Source: an uncultured Eubacteriales bacterium (GTDB taxonomy: Bacteria; Bacillota; Clostridia; Peptostreptococcales; Anaerovoracaceae). From it: DNA of 19,691 bases. The stretch's first letter is position 1. Each line of letters opens with the position of its first letter. The stretch lies in assembly GCA_902803185.1 (NCBI GenBank), contig CADCOV010000026.1:1-19691 (forward strand). Reading direction: 5' to 3'. Positions 1 through 8,407 of this stretch are shown here, piece by piece. The translations under genes and the position numbers were made by a program. Under the pieces are notes generated by a model that was not told the DNA's origin, made no database searches, and saw nothing but the letters and a program-made list of their open reading frames with translations.

Positions 1-1279
1 CCGTCTGTGCGGTGAGCTCGGTGAGCTCGGCCCGGCGCTTCAGCAGGCTCTCCTTCAGGTTCTCGAAGCCGCTGATGTCGCTCTCGCCGCGGGCCAGCTC
101 GCTGTGCAGGTCGAAGAGCTTGCGCCTTCCCTCATCTGCACCGGCGGCGATATCCGCCTGCCTGGCAGCCGCCTGCTCATAGCGGGCGATGGCCTCATCC
201 AGCGCCTTCCTGGCCGCGTTCTCCTCCCTCTCCATGGAAAGGGCTTCCGCGTCCAGCTGGACCCTGGATTCCCGCTCGCCCTCCAGGCGCTCCTCCAGCC
301 CCTGGATGTCGGCGGTGATGATGCCGGTCTCCTTTTCAATGCCGGCGAGCCTCTCCTCGCTGATCTTGCTGCGGCCGGTGATCTCGTTGATCTTCTGGAC
401 CGCCGCCAGGATCTGGTCCCGGGTCTCCCCGGTCAGCTTCTCCACGATCTCCCTGCGCTCGGAGATCCTGCGGGTCTCCTCCAGCACGGAGGCGCGTCTG
501 GTCTCCAGCTCCGCGATCTCCGCGGTGAGCCGGTCCATGTCCTCCCGGAAGGCATTCGCCGCCTCCTCGGCGGTCTCGATATTGCGGAGGATGATGTTGA
601 CCTCCAGGTCGTCGTAGGTCTCCTTCAGGGAAAGGTATTCCTTCGCTTTGATGCTGTCCTCCCGGAGTTTGCCGATGCGGCTGTCGATCTCCGCGATGAT
701 GTCGTCCACCCGCTCCAGGTTGGAGGAGGTGGAGGCGAGCTTCTTCTCCGCTTCGCCGCGCCTGGTCTTATACAGGACGACGCCGGCGGCTTCCTCGAAG
801 ATCTCCCTTCTCGCCTCCGGCTTGGTGCTGACGATGTCGGCGATCTTGCCCTGTCCGATGATGGAATAGCCGTCCACGCCGATGCCCGTGTCCATGATCA
901 GCTCCCGGATGTCCCTGAGCCGGCACGGGTTGTTGTTGATGAGATACTCGCTCTCTCCGGAACGGTACATCCTGCGGGTGATCGCCACCTCGCTGTAGTC
1001 GATGTCAAGGATGCCGGAGGAGTTGTCAATCACGAGGACGACCTCCGCCATGCCCCTGGATTTGCGGCTGGCAGTGCCGGCGAAGATGACCTCTTCCATC
1101 TTGCCGCCCCGGAGGGCCTTCGGGCTCTGTTCGCCCAGGACCCAGCGGATCGCGTCGCTGATGTTGCTCTTGCCGCTGCCGTTCGGGCCCACGATGCAGG
1201 TGATGCCGTCGTGGAAGTCTATGACCACCGGATCCGCAAAGGACTTGAATCCGTGCATCTCGAGTCTCTTGAAATACAT
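1..1279 (-). CDS. smc: Chromosome partition protein SMC, N-terminal part (cut by window edge)
   Basis: ATPase of the SMC-ScpAB condensin, which loads on and compacts the chromosome. About 426 residues are visible, read from the ATG at 1279; the hinge, the second coiled-coil arm and the C-terminal ATPase half lie beyond the left edge. The start matches the family (MYFKRLEMHGFKSFAD). A Walker A motif GPNGSGKSN sits at about residues 31-39, followed by the conserved SDAIRWVLGEQS and a Q-loop region (SIIGQGKI). From about residue 165 the sequence is charged and rich in Glu, Lys, Arg and Leu, as in the SMC coiled-coil arm. The start codon directly abuts the rnc stop, so translation is probably coupled. 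An rnc-smc pair is standard in Bacillota. Identification is secure; completeness cannot be judged. Confidence 0.96.
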   Translation of the reverse strand, partial: MYFKRLEMHGFKSFADPVVIDFHDGITCIVGPNGSGKSNISDAIRWVLGEQSPKALRGGKMEEVIFAGTASRKSRGMAEVVLVIDNSSGILDIDYSEVAITRRMYRSGESEYLINNNPCRLRDIRELIMDTGIGVDGYSIIGQGKIADIVSTKPEARREIFEEAAGVVLYKTRRGEAEKKLASTSSNLERVDDIIAEIDSRIGKLREDSIKAKEYLSLKETYDDLEVNIILRNIETAEEAANAFREDMDRLTAEIAELETRRASVLEETRRISERREIVEKLTGETRDQILAAVQKINEITGRSKISEERLAGIEKETGIITADIQGLEERLEGERESRVQLDAEALSMEREENAARKALDEAIARYEQAAARQADIAAGADEGRRKLFDLHSELARGESDISGFENLKESLLKRRAELTELTAQT

Positions 1280-1960
1280 CTAAAACCTTTCCTTGAGCGC
1301 CTCTTCCGCAGCGCTCTGCTCTGCCTGTTTCTTACTCTTGCCTGTGCCCCTGCCCAGGATCTCTCCCTCCGCCTCTACGACGGCGGTGAAGGTCTTGTCG
1401 TGGGGCGGGCCGTCTTCCCGTTCGATCCGGTAGACCGGCGGCGTCTTGATGCCCTGCCGGCACAGCTCCTCCTGCAGCTTCGTCTTATAGTCGCTGAAGA
1501 GCTTCCCCTCTGCGCCCTCCTCCATGAGCTCCCGGAAGAGCCGCAGGATGAAGGCCTCCATGGCGTCGAAGCCGGCGTCGCAGAACACCGCGCCGATCAA
1601 AGCCTCCACGCCGTCCGCGATGATGGAATCCTTGTCCCGGCCGCCCAGGTGTTCCTCGCCCTTGCCCATGATCAGCTGGGATCCCAGGCCGATCTCCCTG
1701 GCGACCCTGGCGAGGGAACGCTCGCAGACGATCTGGGACCTGAGCTTGGTGAGGTCGCCCTCCGGGAGGTCCGGGAACCGGCGGTACAAAGCCGTGCCGA
1801 TCACCGCGTCCAGGTAGGCGTCCCCCAGGAATTCCAGCCGCTCGTTGCTGGCCAGGCGCCCGTCCTCCTCGATGCTCGAGCTGTGGGTCAGCGCCCGGGT
1901 CAGCCAGTAGGGATCCCGGAATCGATATCCGATTGTCTCTTCAAAAGAAGATATCTCCAT
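1280..1960 (-). CDS. rnc: Ribonuclease III
   Basis: Double-strand-specific endoribonuclease for rRNA precursors and structured mRNAs; 226 residues, the usual size. The N-terminal RNase III domain has the signature NERLEFLGD at about 39-47 and the second acidic motif around ADGVEALIGAVF at about 115-126. Residues equivalent to E. coli E38, E41, D45, E65, D114 and E117 are all present (E40, E43, D47, E68, D116, E119). A double-stranded-RNA-binding domain covers about 157-226 (DYKTKLQEEL, then GTGKSKKQAEQSAAEEAL). An in-frame GTG lies at 1966, but AGGAG, which overlaps the plsX stop TAG, sits 5 nt before the ATG at 1960, so that ATG is preferred. It lies between plsX and smc, with 8 bp to plsX and none to smc. 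Confidence 0.96.
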   Translation of the reverse strand: MEISSFEETIGYRFRDPYWLTRALTHSSSIEEDGRLASNERLEFLGDAYLDAVIGTALYRRFPDLPEGDLTKLRSQIVCERSLARVAREIGLGSQLIMGKGEEHLGGRDKDSIIADGVEALIGAVFCDAGFDAMEAFILRLFRELMEEGAEGKLFSDYKTKLQEELCRQGIKTPPVYRIEREDGPPHDKTFTAVVEAEGEILGRGTGKSKKQAEQSAAEEALKERF

Positions 1961-1968
1961 CTTCACTC

Positions 1969-2979
1969 CTACGCGTTAACGATGTCGTCGATTTGGACGA
2001 CAGAATCACGAATTATGTCAACAACTCCTTCTTCTACATAAGGAATGGCCTTCAAAATGGTCTGGCAGACCGCCGTTTCGTCGGAGGAGCCGTGCATCTT
2101 GAGCAGTGCCCCGTTCACGCCGAGGATCGGCGCGCCGCCGTACTCCGAGTAGTCGAACTCGGATTTGATCTGCAGGAGCTGGTCCTTGAGGAGCAGTGCG
2201 CCCATCTTGGAGCGGGCCGAGCTCTTCAGCCTCCGCTTGAGCTCCCTGAGCACCATGAGGCCCATGCCCTCGGTGGTCTTCAGGATCGCGTTCCCGGTGA
2301 AGCCGTCGGTCACGATGACGTCGCAGACCCCGTCCGGGATGTAGCGTGCCTCCACGTTGCCGACGAAATTGAGGCCGCTCTTGGACAGCAGCTCATAGGC
2401 CGCCTTGGTGAGGCTGGTGCCCTTCCCCTCCTCGGCGCCGTTGTTCACGAGGCCCACCGTCGGGTTCTTCCGGCCCATGACCTTCTCCACATAGATGGAG
2501 CCCATGAAAGCGAATTCCAGCAGGTTGTTGGCCTTGCACTCCGCGTTGGCGCCGGCGTCCGTCAGGAAGGACGGCTTGCCGCCCATGATCGGATAGACCG
2601 TGGCCAGGGTCGGCCGGTCGATGCCCCGGACCCGTCCCAGGATCAGAAGGCCGCCCGCCAGGAGCGCGCCGGTACTGCCGGCGGAGAGGAACACGTCCCC
2701 TTCTCCGTCCTTGACCATGTGGAGACCCCGCACGATGGAGGAGTCCTTCTTGGTGCGGACGGCCCTGACCGGCGGTTCTCCGGTCTCGATGACCTCCGTC
2801 GCATGGACCACGCTGATGCGGTCCCCCTTATATTTGCACTCGGACAGAGCGGCTTTGACCGCCGCCTCGTCGCCCACCAGAACGATCTCGTGATCGATTC
2901 GTTTCAGCGCCTGCACGGCGCCCTTGACGATGGCGAGCGGAGCATTGTCGCCGCCCATCGCGTCGATGATGATCCTCAT
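1969..2979 (-). CDS. plsX: Phosphate acyltransferase PlsX
   Basis: Converts acyl-ACP and phosphate to acyl-phosphate, the acyl donor for PlsY in phosphatidic acid synthesis; a peripheral membrane enzyme. The 336 residues match the family length. The N-terminus MRIIIDAMGGDNAP is the PlsX hallmark, and the glycine-rich internal segments (SAGSTGALLAGG, TDAGANAECK, VTDGFTGNAILK) are all present. A strong AAAGGAGG lies 6 nt before the start, inside the end of the preceding exporter gene, which it overlaps by 4 bases (ATGA). Downstream, rnc begins after 8 bp. In many Bacillota acpP lies between plsX and rnc; it is not here. Confidence 0.96.
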   Translation of the reverse strand: MRIIIDAMGGDNAPLAIVKGAVQALKRIDHEIVLVGDEAAVKAALSECKYKGDRISVVHATEVIETGEPPVRAVRTKKDSSIVRGLHMVKDGEGDVFLSAGSTGALLAGGLLILGRVRGIDRPTLATVYPIMGGKPSFLTDAGANAECKANNLLEFAFMGSIYVEKVMGRKNPTVGLVNNGAEEGKGTSLTKAAYELLSKSGLNFVGNVEARYIPDGVCDVIVTDGFTGNAILKTTEGMGLMVLRELKRRLKSSARSKMGALLLKDQLLQIKSEFDYSEYGGAPILGVNGALLKMHGSSDETAVCQTILKAIPYVEEGVVDIIRDSVVQIDDIVNA

Positions 2980-3425
2980 GCCTGTCCTCCTTTCGCGTCA
3001 CGAATGAATAGCTTCATGATCACGGTGACCATGATGAAGCCGAAACAGATGCCCAGCGCGACGACGATGGCCGTCACCGCGTTCAGATAGGCAAAGTCGT
3101 AGTCCTGGGTCACGAGCCCATAGACCGTGTTATACAGATTGCTTCCCGGGATCAGCGGCACCGCGCAGGTCGTCAAAAAGATCGTCGACGGCGCCCGGTT
3201 GACCCTGGCCATGATCTCCGCGTAGATCGCGACAAAGATCGCCGCGATCAGCGTGGCAAGAAAATAGCTGTTGACCAGATTGTAGGCCAGCAGGTATACG
3301 CCCCAGCTCGCCACGCCGCCGATGCCGGCGAAGACGATCTGCCTTCCCCGCACCTTCTGCAGGATGGCGTAGCCCAGGGAGCCGATCAAAGCAGCCAGAA
3401 GCTGCAGCAGCATCGCGTTATCCAT
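2976..3425 (-). CDS. Threonine/serine exporter, small membrane subunit (ThrE C-terminal-half family, DUF3815/YjjB-like)
   Basis: Small integral membrane protein of 149 residues with about four to five hydrophobic segments: roughly residues 4-22, 30-50, 52-70, 82-103 and 115-140. The family mark is the segment CAVPLIPGSNLYNTVYGL. In the split form of ThrE this subunit pairs with the DUF1212 protein encoded just upstream; the related E. coli pair YjjP/YjjB exports small carboxylates such as succinate. The true substrate (threonine, serine or a dicarboxylate) cannot be told from sequence. The start overlaps the upstream stop as TGATG, and the end overlaps plsX by ATGA, so all three genes are probably translationally coupled. 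The ribosome binding site is weak (G-rich, no AGGAGG), consistent with re-initiation. Confidence 0.85.
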   Translation of the reverse strand: MDNAMLLQLLAALIGSLGYAILQKVRGRQIVFAGIGGVASWGVYLLAYNLVNSYFLATLIAAIFVAIYAEIMARVNRAPSTIFLTTCAVPLIPGSNLYNTVYGLVTQDYDFAYLNAVTAIVVALGICFGFIMVTVIMKLFIRDAKGGQA

Positions 3426-4183
3426 CAGAGCACACCCCCCGTCAGAAACATGGAGAGGGTGAACCCTACCACGATGGCAAAGGCGTTGATCAGGGAGTCC
3501 GTGAGCCGGAGAAGTCCGGTGGCCAGATCCCCCAGCAGCATGTCTTTGATGGCGTTCGTCATCGCGACGCCCGGGATCAGAAGCATGATCCCCGCGATCA
3601 TCACCATCTCTACGTGGGAGCCGATGCCCAGGCGGACCAGCAGGATCGCCAGGAGGCCCGCCGCCAGGGAGGCGATGAAGTTGATGACGAGCGGGTTGTT
3701 CTCCCGCTTTTTGATGTCCTCCTGGAAGAGGACGATGATCATGCCCAGGACGATCCCCGCCAGCGTATCCTTCCAGTTGCCGCCGAAGAAGGCGGTGAAG
3801 CCGCCGCTGACCATGACGCCGCCCAGCAGGATCATCCAGCGCGGCGGTTCGCCCCGCTGCAGGACCTTCTCTAGACGCTCCTGGATCTCCTGAGGCTCAG
3901 GGAGCCCCTTGCAGATCCTGCGGCTCAGATCGTTCAGATAATCCAGCTTGTCGAAGTTGATGTTGTTTCTGGTGATCGTGCGGATCTGGGTGATGATCTT
4001 GCCGTCCGGCGCCTCAGCGGTCAGCTGCAGGTTCGTCGTGATGCAAAAGACGTTGACCCTGGTGTAGCCGTAGCTCTCACACATGCGGATCACCGCGTCC
4101 TGCACCCGGTTGACCTCCGCGCCGTGGACCAGCATCTCCTCCCCAACGTCCAGGATCGCCTGCATCAGCCGTTCGTAATCCAT
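3425..4183 (-). CDS. Threonine/serine exporter, large subunit (ThrE N-terminal-half family, DUF1212/YjjP-like)
   Basis: Membrane protein of about 252 residues. The first ~120 residues are a soluble domain with the DUF1212 signature LVHGAEVNRVQDAVIRMC near the N-terminus. This is followed by about five hydrophobic helices, including WMILLGGVMVSGGFTAFFGG and a conserved MLLIPGVAMTNAIKDML segment. It is the partner of the small subunit encoded immediately downstream; together they equal the single-chain ThrE exporter. A GTG at 4186 and an ATG at 4183 are both possible starts. I chose the ATG because GGGAGA lies 7 nt upstream and it forms a TGATG overlap with the acetyltransferase stop, as at the next junction. 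Substrate unproven; amino acid or small acid efflux is inferred from the family. Confidence 0.85.
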   Translation of the reverse strand: MDYERLMQAILDVGEEMLVHGAEVNRVQDAVIRMCESYGYTRVNVFCITTNLQLTAEAPDGKIITQIRTITRNNINFDKLDYLNDLSRRICKGLPEPQEIQERLEKVLQRGEPPRWMILLGGVMVSGGFTAFFGGNWKDTLAGIVLGMIIVLFQEDIKKRENNPLVINFIASLAAGLLAILLVRLGIGSHVEMVMIAGIMLLIPGVAMTNAIKDMLLGDLATGLLRLTDSLINAFAIVVGFTLSMFLTGGVL

Positions 4184-4629
4184 CACGCGATCTCCCGTTT
4201 CATGACCTCAGGGAAGCAGTTCTTCTGATACTGCGGGCAGTACTTGCACTCGAAGAAGTTCGGAGCGTCCTCCGGTGAGATGGCGGTGAAGCCGTTCCGC
4301 CGGAAGAAGCCCGGGGCCCTTGCCACCAGGTAGAGGGCGTCTCCGCCTCTCTGTTTCACCTCCGCCAGGACCGCGTTCAGGAGCTCCCGCCCGATGTTCT
4401 CCTTGCGGAAGGCCTCATCCACGGCGATGCCGTCGATGATGTAGCGGCCCTCCCGCATGGCGAGGACCGCGGCGCCGATCAAAGAGTCCTTCTGGTCCGT
4501 CACCTTATAGCAGCGGACGATGTCCGTGTCCACTTCCTCATCCCCGTCGAACTCCAGCTCGTTGACGACGAAAAACTGCACCAGCCTTTCGTATTCTTCT
4601 GTTTCACTCAGGTGAAATCTTTCGTCCAT
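4183..4629 (-). CDS. GNAT-family N-acetyltransferase with C-terminal cysteine motif
   Basis: Predicted 148-residue acetyl-CoA-dependent acetyltransferase of unknown substrate. The GNAT core runs from about residue 48 (SLIGAAVLAMREGRYIIDGI) through the acetyl-CoA loop region FRKENIGRELL at about 74-84, where the usual R/QxxGxG/A motif is degenerate (Asn where the first Gly is common). The next part, ALYLVARAPGFFRRNGF, is typical of beta-5 and the following helix. The end carries C128-x2-C131-x6-C138, which resembles GNAT proteins of Clostridia, where it might bind metal or be redox active; this role is inference. The ATG at 4629 follows GGAGGAGA overlapping the lipid-kinase stop; longer forms of this frame are antisense-like read-through and were discarded. 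Overlaps the ThrE gene. Confidence 0.82.
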   Translation of the reverse strand: MDERFHLSETEEYERLVQFFVVNELEFDGDEEVDTDIVRCYKVTDQKDSLIGAAVLAMREGRYIIDGIAVDEAFRKENIGRELLNAVLAEVKQRGGDALYLVARAPGFFRRNGFTAISPEDAPNFFECKYCPQYQKNCFPEVMKREIA

Positions 4630-4643
4630 CCTCTCTCCTCCGT

Positions 4644-5576
4644 TCAAAACGACCAGGTGCCGTCCCCCATATTCTCCTCCGCGGTGCAGATGCGGATCTT
4701 GCCCGGCAGCACGGAGAACTCCAGCGGGAGCTTCTCCCCGTGTTCGCCGTCGATGTCCGTCGGGATGTTCTCCTCGCTTTCGATGGTGAGCGCGTTCGTC
4801 TTGAAGTTCAGCACCCACTCGCTCTCCTCGTGGCGTCCCTGCAGGATCTTCATGAAGACGGAAGGCATCTCCAGCACCGGCATCGGCCGGAACATGATCA
4901 CGTTCAGCAGGCCGTCGTTGATCTCCGAATGCGGGGAGATCATCTTGAAGCCGCCGGCGGATTTGCCGTTCATGACCACCATGAAGTACATCTGCTCGTC
5001 GTAGACCTTCTCCGGCGTGGTGAGCCGGACCTTGATCGGATGCATGTCCGGGACCTCGGAGAGGCCCTTGAGGTAGTAGGCCAGCACGCCGATGGTGTTC
5101 TTCAGGTTCGGATCCGTCTTCTGGCTCACGTCCACCACCTGTCCGAGGGCCGCCACGTTGATGAAATACTTGCCGTTGACGATGCCCACGTCCGCCCGGG
5201 TGTGGTTGCCGCCCAGGGCGATGTCCAGGGCCGCGTTCAGGTTCGACGGGATCTCAAAGTAATAGGCGTAATCGTTGGCGGTGCCCGCCGGCAGGAGCGC
5301 CAGCGGCAGATCGATGCCGTGGCGGATCATGGCGTTCACGCAGATGTTGAAGGTGCCGTCACCTCCCGCCGCCAGGATCTGGTCGAACTCCTCGTCGTAG
5401 TTCTCCGAGAGTTCAGACAGATACGCGTCGATGGCGTTGGTGCCGGAGGCCCGGATCGGTATGACGATTCGGTCCGCCTCCTGGTACCGCTTGATGATCG
5501 CGTCCAGATTGTTCTTGAACATCCCGTTCCCCGAATGCGGGTTGTAGAACAGGATGACCTTTCTCTTCTTAGCCAT
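4644..5576 (-). CDS. Diacylglycerol kinase family lipid kinase (DagK/YegS type)
   Basis: Soluble lipid kinase, 310 residues, of the DAGK catalytic-domain family (DgkB, BmrU, YegS). It would phosphorylate diacylglycerol or a related lipid with ATP, recycling it to phosphatidic acid. The nucleotide-binding GGDGT is at about residues 71-75 and the second family motif LLPAGTANDYA at about 94-104. The N-terminus VILFYNPHSGNG is also typical. A TTG at 5582 is in frame, but AGAGGG lies 8 nt before the ATG at 5576, so ATG is the likely start. It lies 24 bp after valS and 14 bp before the acetyltransferase. Sharing an operon with plsX fits a role in phospholipid synthesis. The exact lipid is not determinable. 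Confidence 0.88.
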   Translation of the reverse strand: MAKKRKVILFYNPHSGNGMFKNNLDAIIKRYQEADRIVIPIRASGTNAIDAYLSELSENYDEEFDQILAAGGDGTFNICVNAMIRHGIDLPLALLPAGTANDYAYYFEIPSNLNAALDIALGGNHTRADVGIVNGKYFINVAALGQVVDVSQKTDPNLKNTIGVLAYYLKGLSEVPDMHPIKVRLTTPEKVYDEQMYFMVVMNGKSAGGFKMISPHSEINDGLLNVIMFRPMPVLEMPSVFMKILQGRHEESEWVLNFKTNALTIESEENIPTDIDGEHGEKLPLEFSVLPGKIRICTAEENMGDGTWSF

Positions 5577-5600
5577 AGCCAATACCCTCTCTTCGCTTCG

Positions 5601-8297
5601 TTATTTCAGCTTGGAAGCCACAAGCTCGAGGCGCTCCAGCACCTTGTCCAGCATCTCCTGGTAGCCCGCCAGCTTGGCCTTCTCTTCCTCGATCAGCTTG
5701 GCCGGTGCCTTGGAGACGAATCCCTGGTTGCTGAGTTTGCCGGAAGCACGCTTGACCTCGCCCTCCAACCGCTTCTTTTCCTTGGTGAGGCGGTCGAACT
5801 CCGCGGAGAAGTCCACGAGTTCCTCCAGCGGCACGTAGATCTCTGCGCCGGTGATGACCGCGGTCATCGCGTCCTTCGGCGCCTCTTCCTTGGAGGAGAC
5901 GAAGGAGATCTCAGTGATGTTCGCGATGTCCTTGATGTGCCGCTCGATGGCCGTCATCTCCTCGAGTTCCTCACCCTCGGCGACGATGCAGGCCGTCAGC
6001 TTGCGGCCCGGCGCAGCGCCCGCTTCCACGCGGATGTTGCGGACGGCGCGGATGGCCTCCTTGGCCAGCTCGATGCGGGCAGCCTCCTCCGGATAGCGGT
6101 CCGCCTCGGTGTAGACCGGCCAGTCCGCCTTGATCAGGAAGCAGTGGCCGTCCTTCTGGATCTCGGAGGCGTCGTGCGGCAGGTAGCCCCAGATCTCCTC
6201 CGTGATGAACGGCATGAACGGGTGGAGCAGCTTCAGCATGTCCTTGAGGGCCTTGACCAGCATGGCTCTGACCACCTGCTTGTCCGCCTCGTCCTCGCTC
6301 CAGAGTCTCTTCTTGACGAACTCGATGTACCAGTCGCAGTACTCGTTCCAGATCAGGTCGTAGGCCTTCTGCCCCGCCATCGCCAGATCGAAGCGCTCCA
6401 TGGCTTTGTCGATGTATTCCACCGCCTCGCCGATGCTGTGGAGGAGCCACTTGTCCTCGTCCCTGAGGACGGTCTCCGGTGCGGAAAGATCCGCCATCGG
6501 CAGGAACTCGCCGTTCTCGTCCTTGATGTTCATGAGGGCGAACCAGGAGGCGTTCCACAGCTTGTTGGCGAAGTTTCTCGCCGCCTCGATCCTGTCCTCG
6601 GTATATCTCATATCGTTGCCCGGGGTGATGCCCGTGGAGAGCATGAAGCGGAGCGCGTCGGCGCCGTACTTCTCGATCTCCTCCAGCGGGTCGATGCCGT
6701 TGCCCAGGGACTTGCTCATCTTGCGGCCGAGGGCGTCTCTCACCAGGCCGTGGATGTAGACGTACTCGAACGGCGGCTCTCCCATGGCTTCACAGGAGGA
6801 GAACACCATGCGGACGACCCAGAAGAAGATGATGTCGTAGCCGGTGGCCAGCACGTTGGTCGGGAAGAAGTACTTGAGATCCTCCGTCTCCTCCGGCCAT
6901 CCCAGCGTGGAGAACGGCCACAGCGCCGAGGAGAACCAGGTGTCCAGGACGTCCTCGTCCTGTCTCAGATGGGTGCCGCCGCACTTCGGGCAGACGGTCG
7001 GCGTCTCCTCCTCCACGATCACCTCGCCGCAGTTCTCGCAGTACCAGGCCGGGATCCGGTGTCCCCACCAGAGCTGGCGGCTGATGCACCAGTCGCGGAT
7101 CTCCTCCAGCCAGCGGAGGTAGGTCTTCTCAAAGCGCTCCGGCACGTGCTTCAGCTTGCCGGAGGTGGCCGCCTCGATGGCAGGCCCCGCCAGTTCCTTC
7201 ATGCTGACGAACCACTGGTCGGAGAGCATCGGCTCGATGACGGTGTGGCAGCGGTAGCACTCGCCCACCGGGATGATCATCTTCTCGGTCTTGACCAGAT
7301 AGCCCGCCTCTTCCAGGTCGGCGACCCAGGCCTTGCGGCACTCGTAGCGGTCCATGCCTGCGTACTTGCCCGCCAGCTCGTTCATGGTCGCGTCCTCGTT
7401 GATGCAGCAGAGGACCTCAAGATCCGCCCTCTGTCCGACCTCGAAGTCGTTCGGGTCGTGGGCCGGGGTGATCTTGACGGCGCCGGTGCCTTTTTCCGGA
7501 TCCGGATACGGGTCGGCGATGATTGGGATCTCCCTTCCCACCAGCGGGAGGATGACCTTGGTGCCGATCATGTCGGTGTAGCGCTCGTCGCTCGGGTTCA
7601 CGGCGATGGCCACGTCGCCGAACATGGTCTCAGGACGGGAGGTCGCGACCACCATGTCCTTGCCGCCTTCCTCGGCGGCCGGATAACGGAAGTACCAGTA
7701 GAGGCCTTCCTTGTCCTCGTGTTCGACCTCGGCGTCGGACAGGGAGGTGCCGCACTGCGGGCACCAGTTGATCAGCCGGTTGCCCCTGTAGATCAGGCCC
7801 TTCTTATAGAGCTGCACGAAGAAGTGGCGGACCGCCCTGTTGCAGCCCTCGTCCATCGTGAAGCGCTCCCTGCTCCAGTCGCAGGAGTCGCCCAGGCGCC
7901 TGCACTGCCTGGTGATCCTGCCGCCGTATTCTCTCTTCCAGTCCCAGACCTTCTCGAGGAAGCCCTCTCTGCCCAGGTCCTCCTTCTCGATGCCTTGCTC
8001 GCGGAGCTGGTTCACCACCTTGACCTCGGTGGCGATGCTGGCGTGGTCGGAGCCCGGGAGATAGAGGGCGCTGTAGCCCTGCATCCTCTTGTATCGGATC
8101 AAAACGTCCTGCAGGGTGTGATCCAGCGCGTGTCCCATGTGGAGCTGCCCCGTGATGTTCGGCGGCGGCATGACGATCGTGAACGGTTTGCGGTCCGGAT
8201 CCACCTCGGCCCGGAATGCGCCGTTCGTTTCCCACATCTCGTAGATCCTGCCCTCGAATGCCTTAGGATCGTAGTTTTTAGCCATGTTCTGTTCCAT
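5601..8297 (-). CDS. valS: Valine--tRNA ligase
   Basis: Class I aminoacyl-tRNA synthetase that charges tRNA-Val; cytoplasmic, 898 residues, normal length. The HIGH motif is HMGH (about 53-56) after PPPNITGQL, and KMSKS lies at about 526-530 in GRKMSKSLGNGIDP. The editing (CP1) domain has TSRPETMFGD (219-228) and TPAHDPNDFEVG (277-288). Four CxxC pairs (179/182, 347/350, 420/423, 436/439) suggest bound zinc. The last ~70 residues, rich in Lys, Glu and Leu, are the C-terminal coiled coil. The ATG at 8297 follows GAAAGGA with an 11-nt spacer; another ATG at 8285 is possible. The frame stays open upstream to 8558, but that stretch contains the promoter and resembles no ValRS. First gene of the eight-gene operon. 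Confidence 0.97.
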   Translation of the reverse strand: MEQNMAKNYDPKAFEGRIYEMWETNGAFRAEVDPDRKPFTIVMPPPNITGQLHMGHALDHTLQDVLIRYKRMQGYSALYLPGSDHASIATEVKVVNQLREQGIEKEDLGREGFLEKVWDWKREYGGRITRQCRRLGDSCDWSRERFTMDEGCNRAVRHFFVQLYKKGLIYRGNRLINWCPQCGTSLSDAEVEHEDKEGLYWYFRYPAAEEGGKDMVVATSRPETMFGDVAIAVNPSDERYTDMIGTKVILPLVGREIPIIADPYPDPEKGTGAVKITPAHDPNDFEVGQRADLEVLCCINEDATMNELAGKYAGMDRYECRKAWVADLEEAGYLVKTEKMIIPVGECYRCHTVIEPMLSDQWFVSMKELAGPAIEAATSGKLKHVPERFEKTYLRWLEEIRDWCISRQLWWGHRIPAWYCENCGEVIVEEETPTVCPKCGGTHLRQDEDVLDTWFSSALWPFSTLGWPEETEDLKYFFPTNVLATGYDIIFFWVVRMVFSSCEAMGEPPFEYVYIHGLVRDALGRKMSKSLGNGIDPLEEIEKYGADALRFMLSTGITPGNDMRYTEDRIEAARNFANKLWNASWFALMNIKDENGEFLPMADLSAPETVLRDEDKWLLHSIGEAVEYIDKAMERFDLAMAGQKAYDLIWNEYCDWYIEFVKKRLWSEDEADKQVVRAMLVKALKDMLKLLHPFMPFITEEIWGYLPHDASEIQKDGHCFLIKADWPVYTEADRYPEEAARIELAKEAIRAVRNIRVEAGAAPGRKLTACIVAEGEELEEMTAIERHIKDIANITEISFVSSKEEAPKDAMTAVITGAEIYVPLEELVDFSAEFDRLTKEKKRLEGEVKRASGKLSNQGFVSKAPAKLIEEEKAKLAGYQEMLDKVLERLELVASKLK

Positions 8298-8378
8298 AAA
8301 TATCTGTATCCTTTCAAAAACCTTCCGGCCGTCCGCACCCGTTGCGCAGCCAAAAAAGGCAATACTAAGCCACATAAT

Positions 8379-8407
8379 ATAATAGCCTAAATCGGCCGTT
8401 TCTTCAA
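8379..8407 (-). promoter_or_regulatory. Sigma-A promoter for valS operon
   Basis: On the minus strand TTGAAG (8407-8402), a 17-nt spacer, and TATTAT (8384-8379). Transcription would start near 8372, giving a leader of about 75 nt to the valS ATG. This is too short for a T-box, and no AGGGTGG/ACCGCG element is seen. Alternative -10 hexamers exist in the AT-rich run TATTATATTATG. Confidence 0.6.

Noticed and set aside
104..2041. Long plus-strand open frame of 645 codons, and others like it (4740-8390, 15239-17134)
   Set aside because: These are antisense shadows of smc/rnc, the lipid kinase/valS and ilvB. High third-position GC removes stops on the opposite strand. They are rich in Asp, Val, Leu, Arg and His and have no domain or ribosome binding site.
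4630..4818. N-terminal extension of the acetyltransferase to 211 residues
   Set aside because: The extra 63 residues are out-of-frame lipid-kinase sequence; the ATG at 4629 has a strong GGAGGAGA site.
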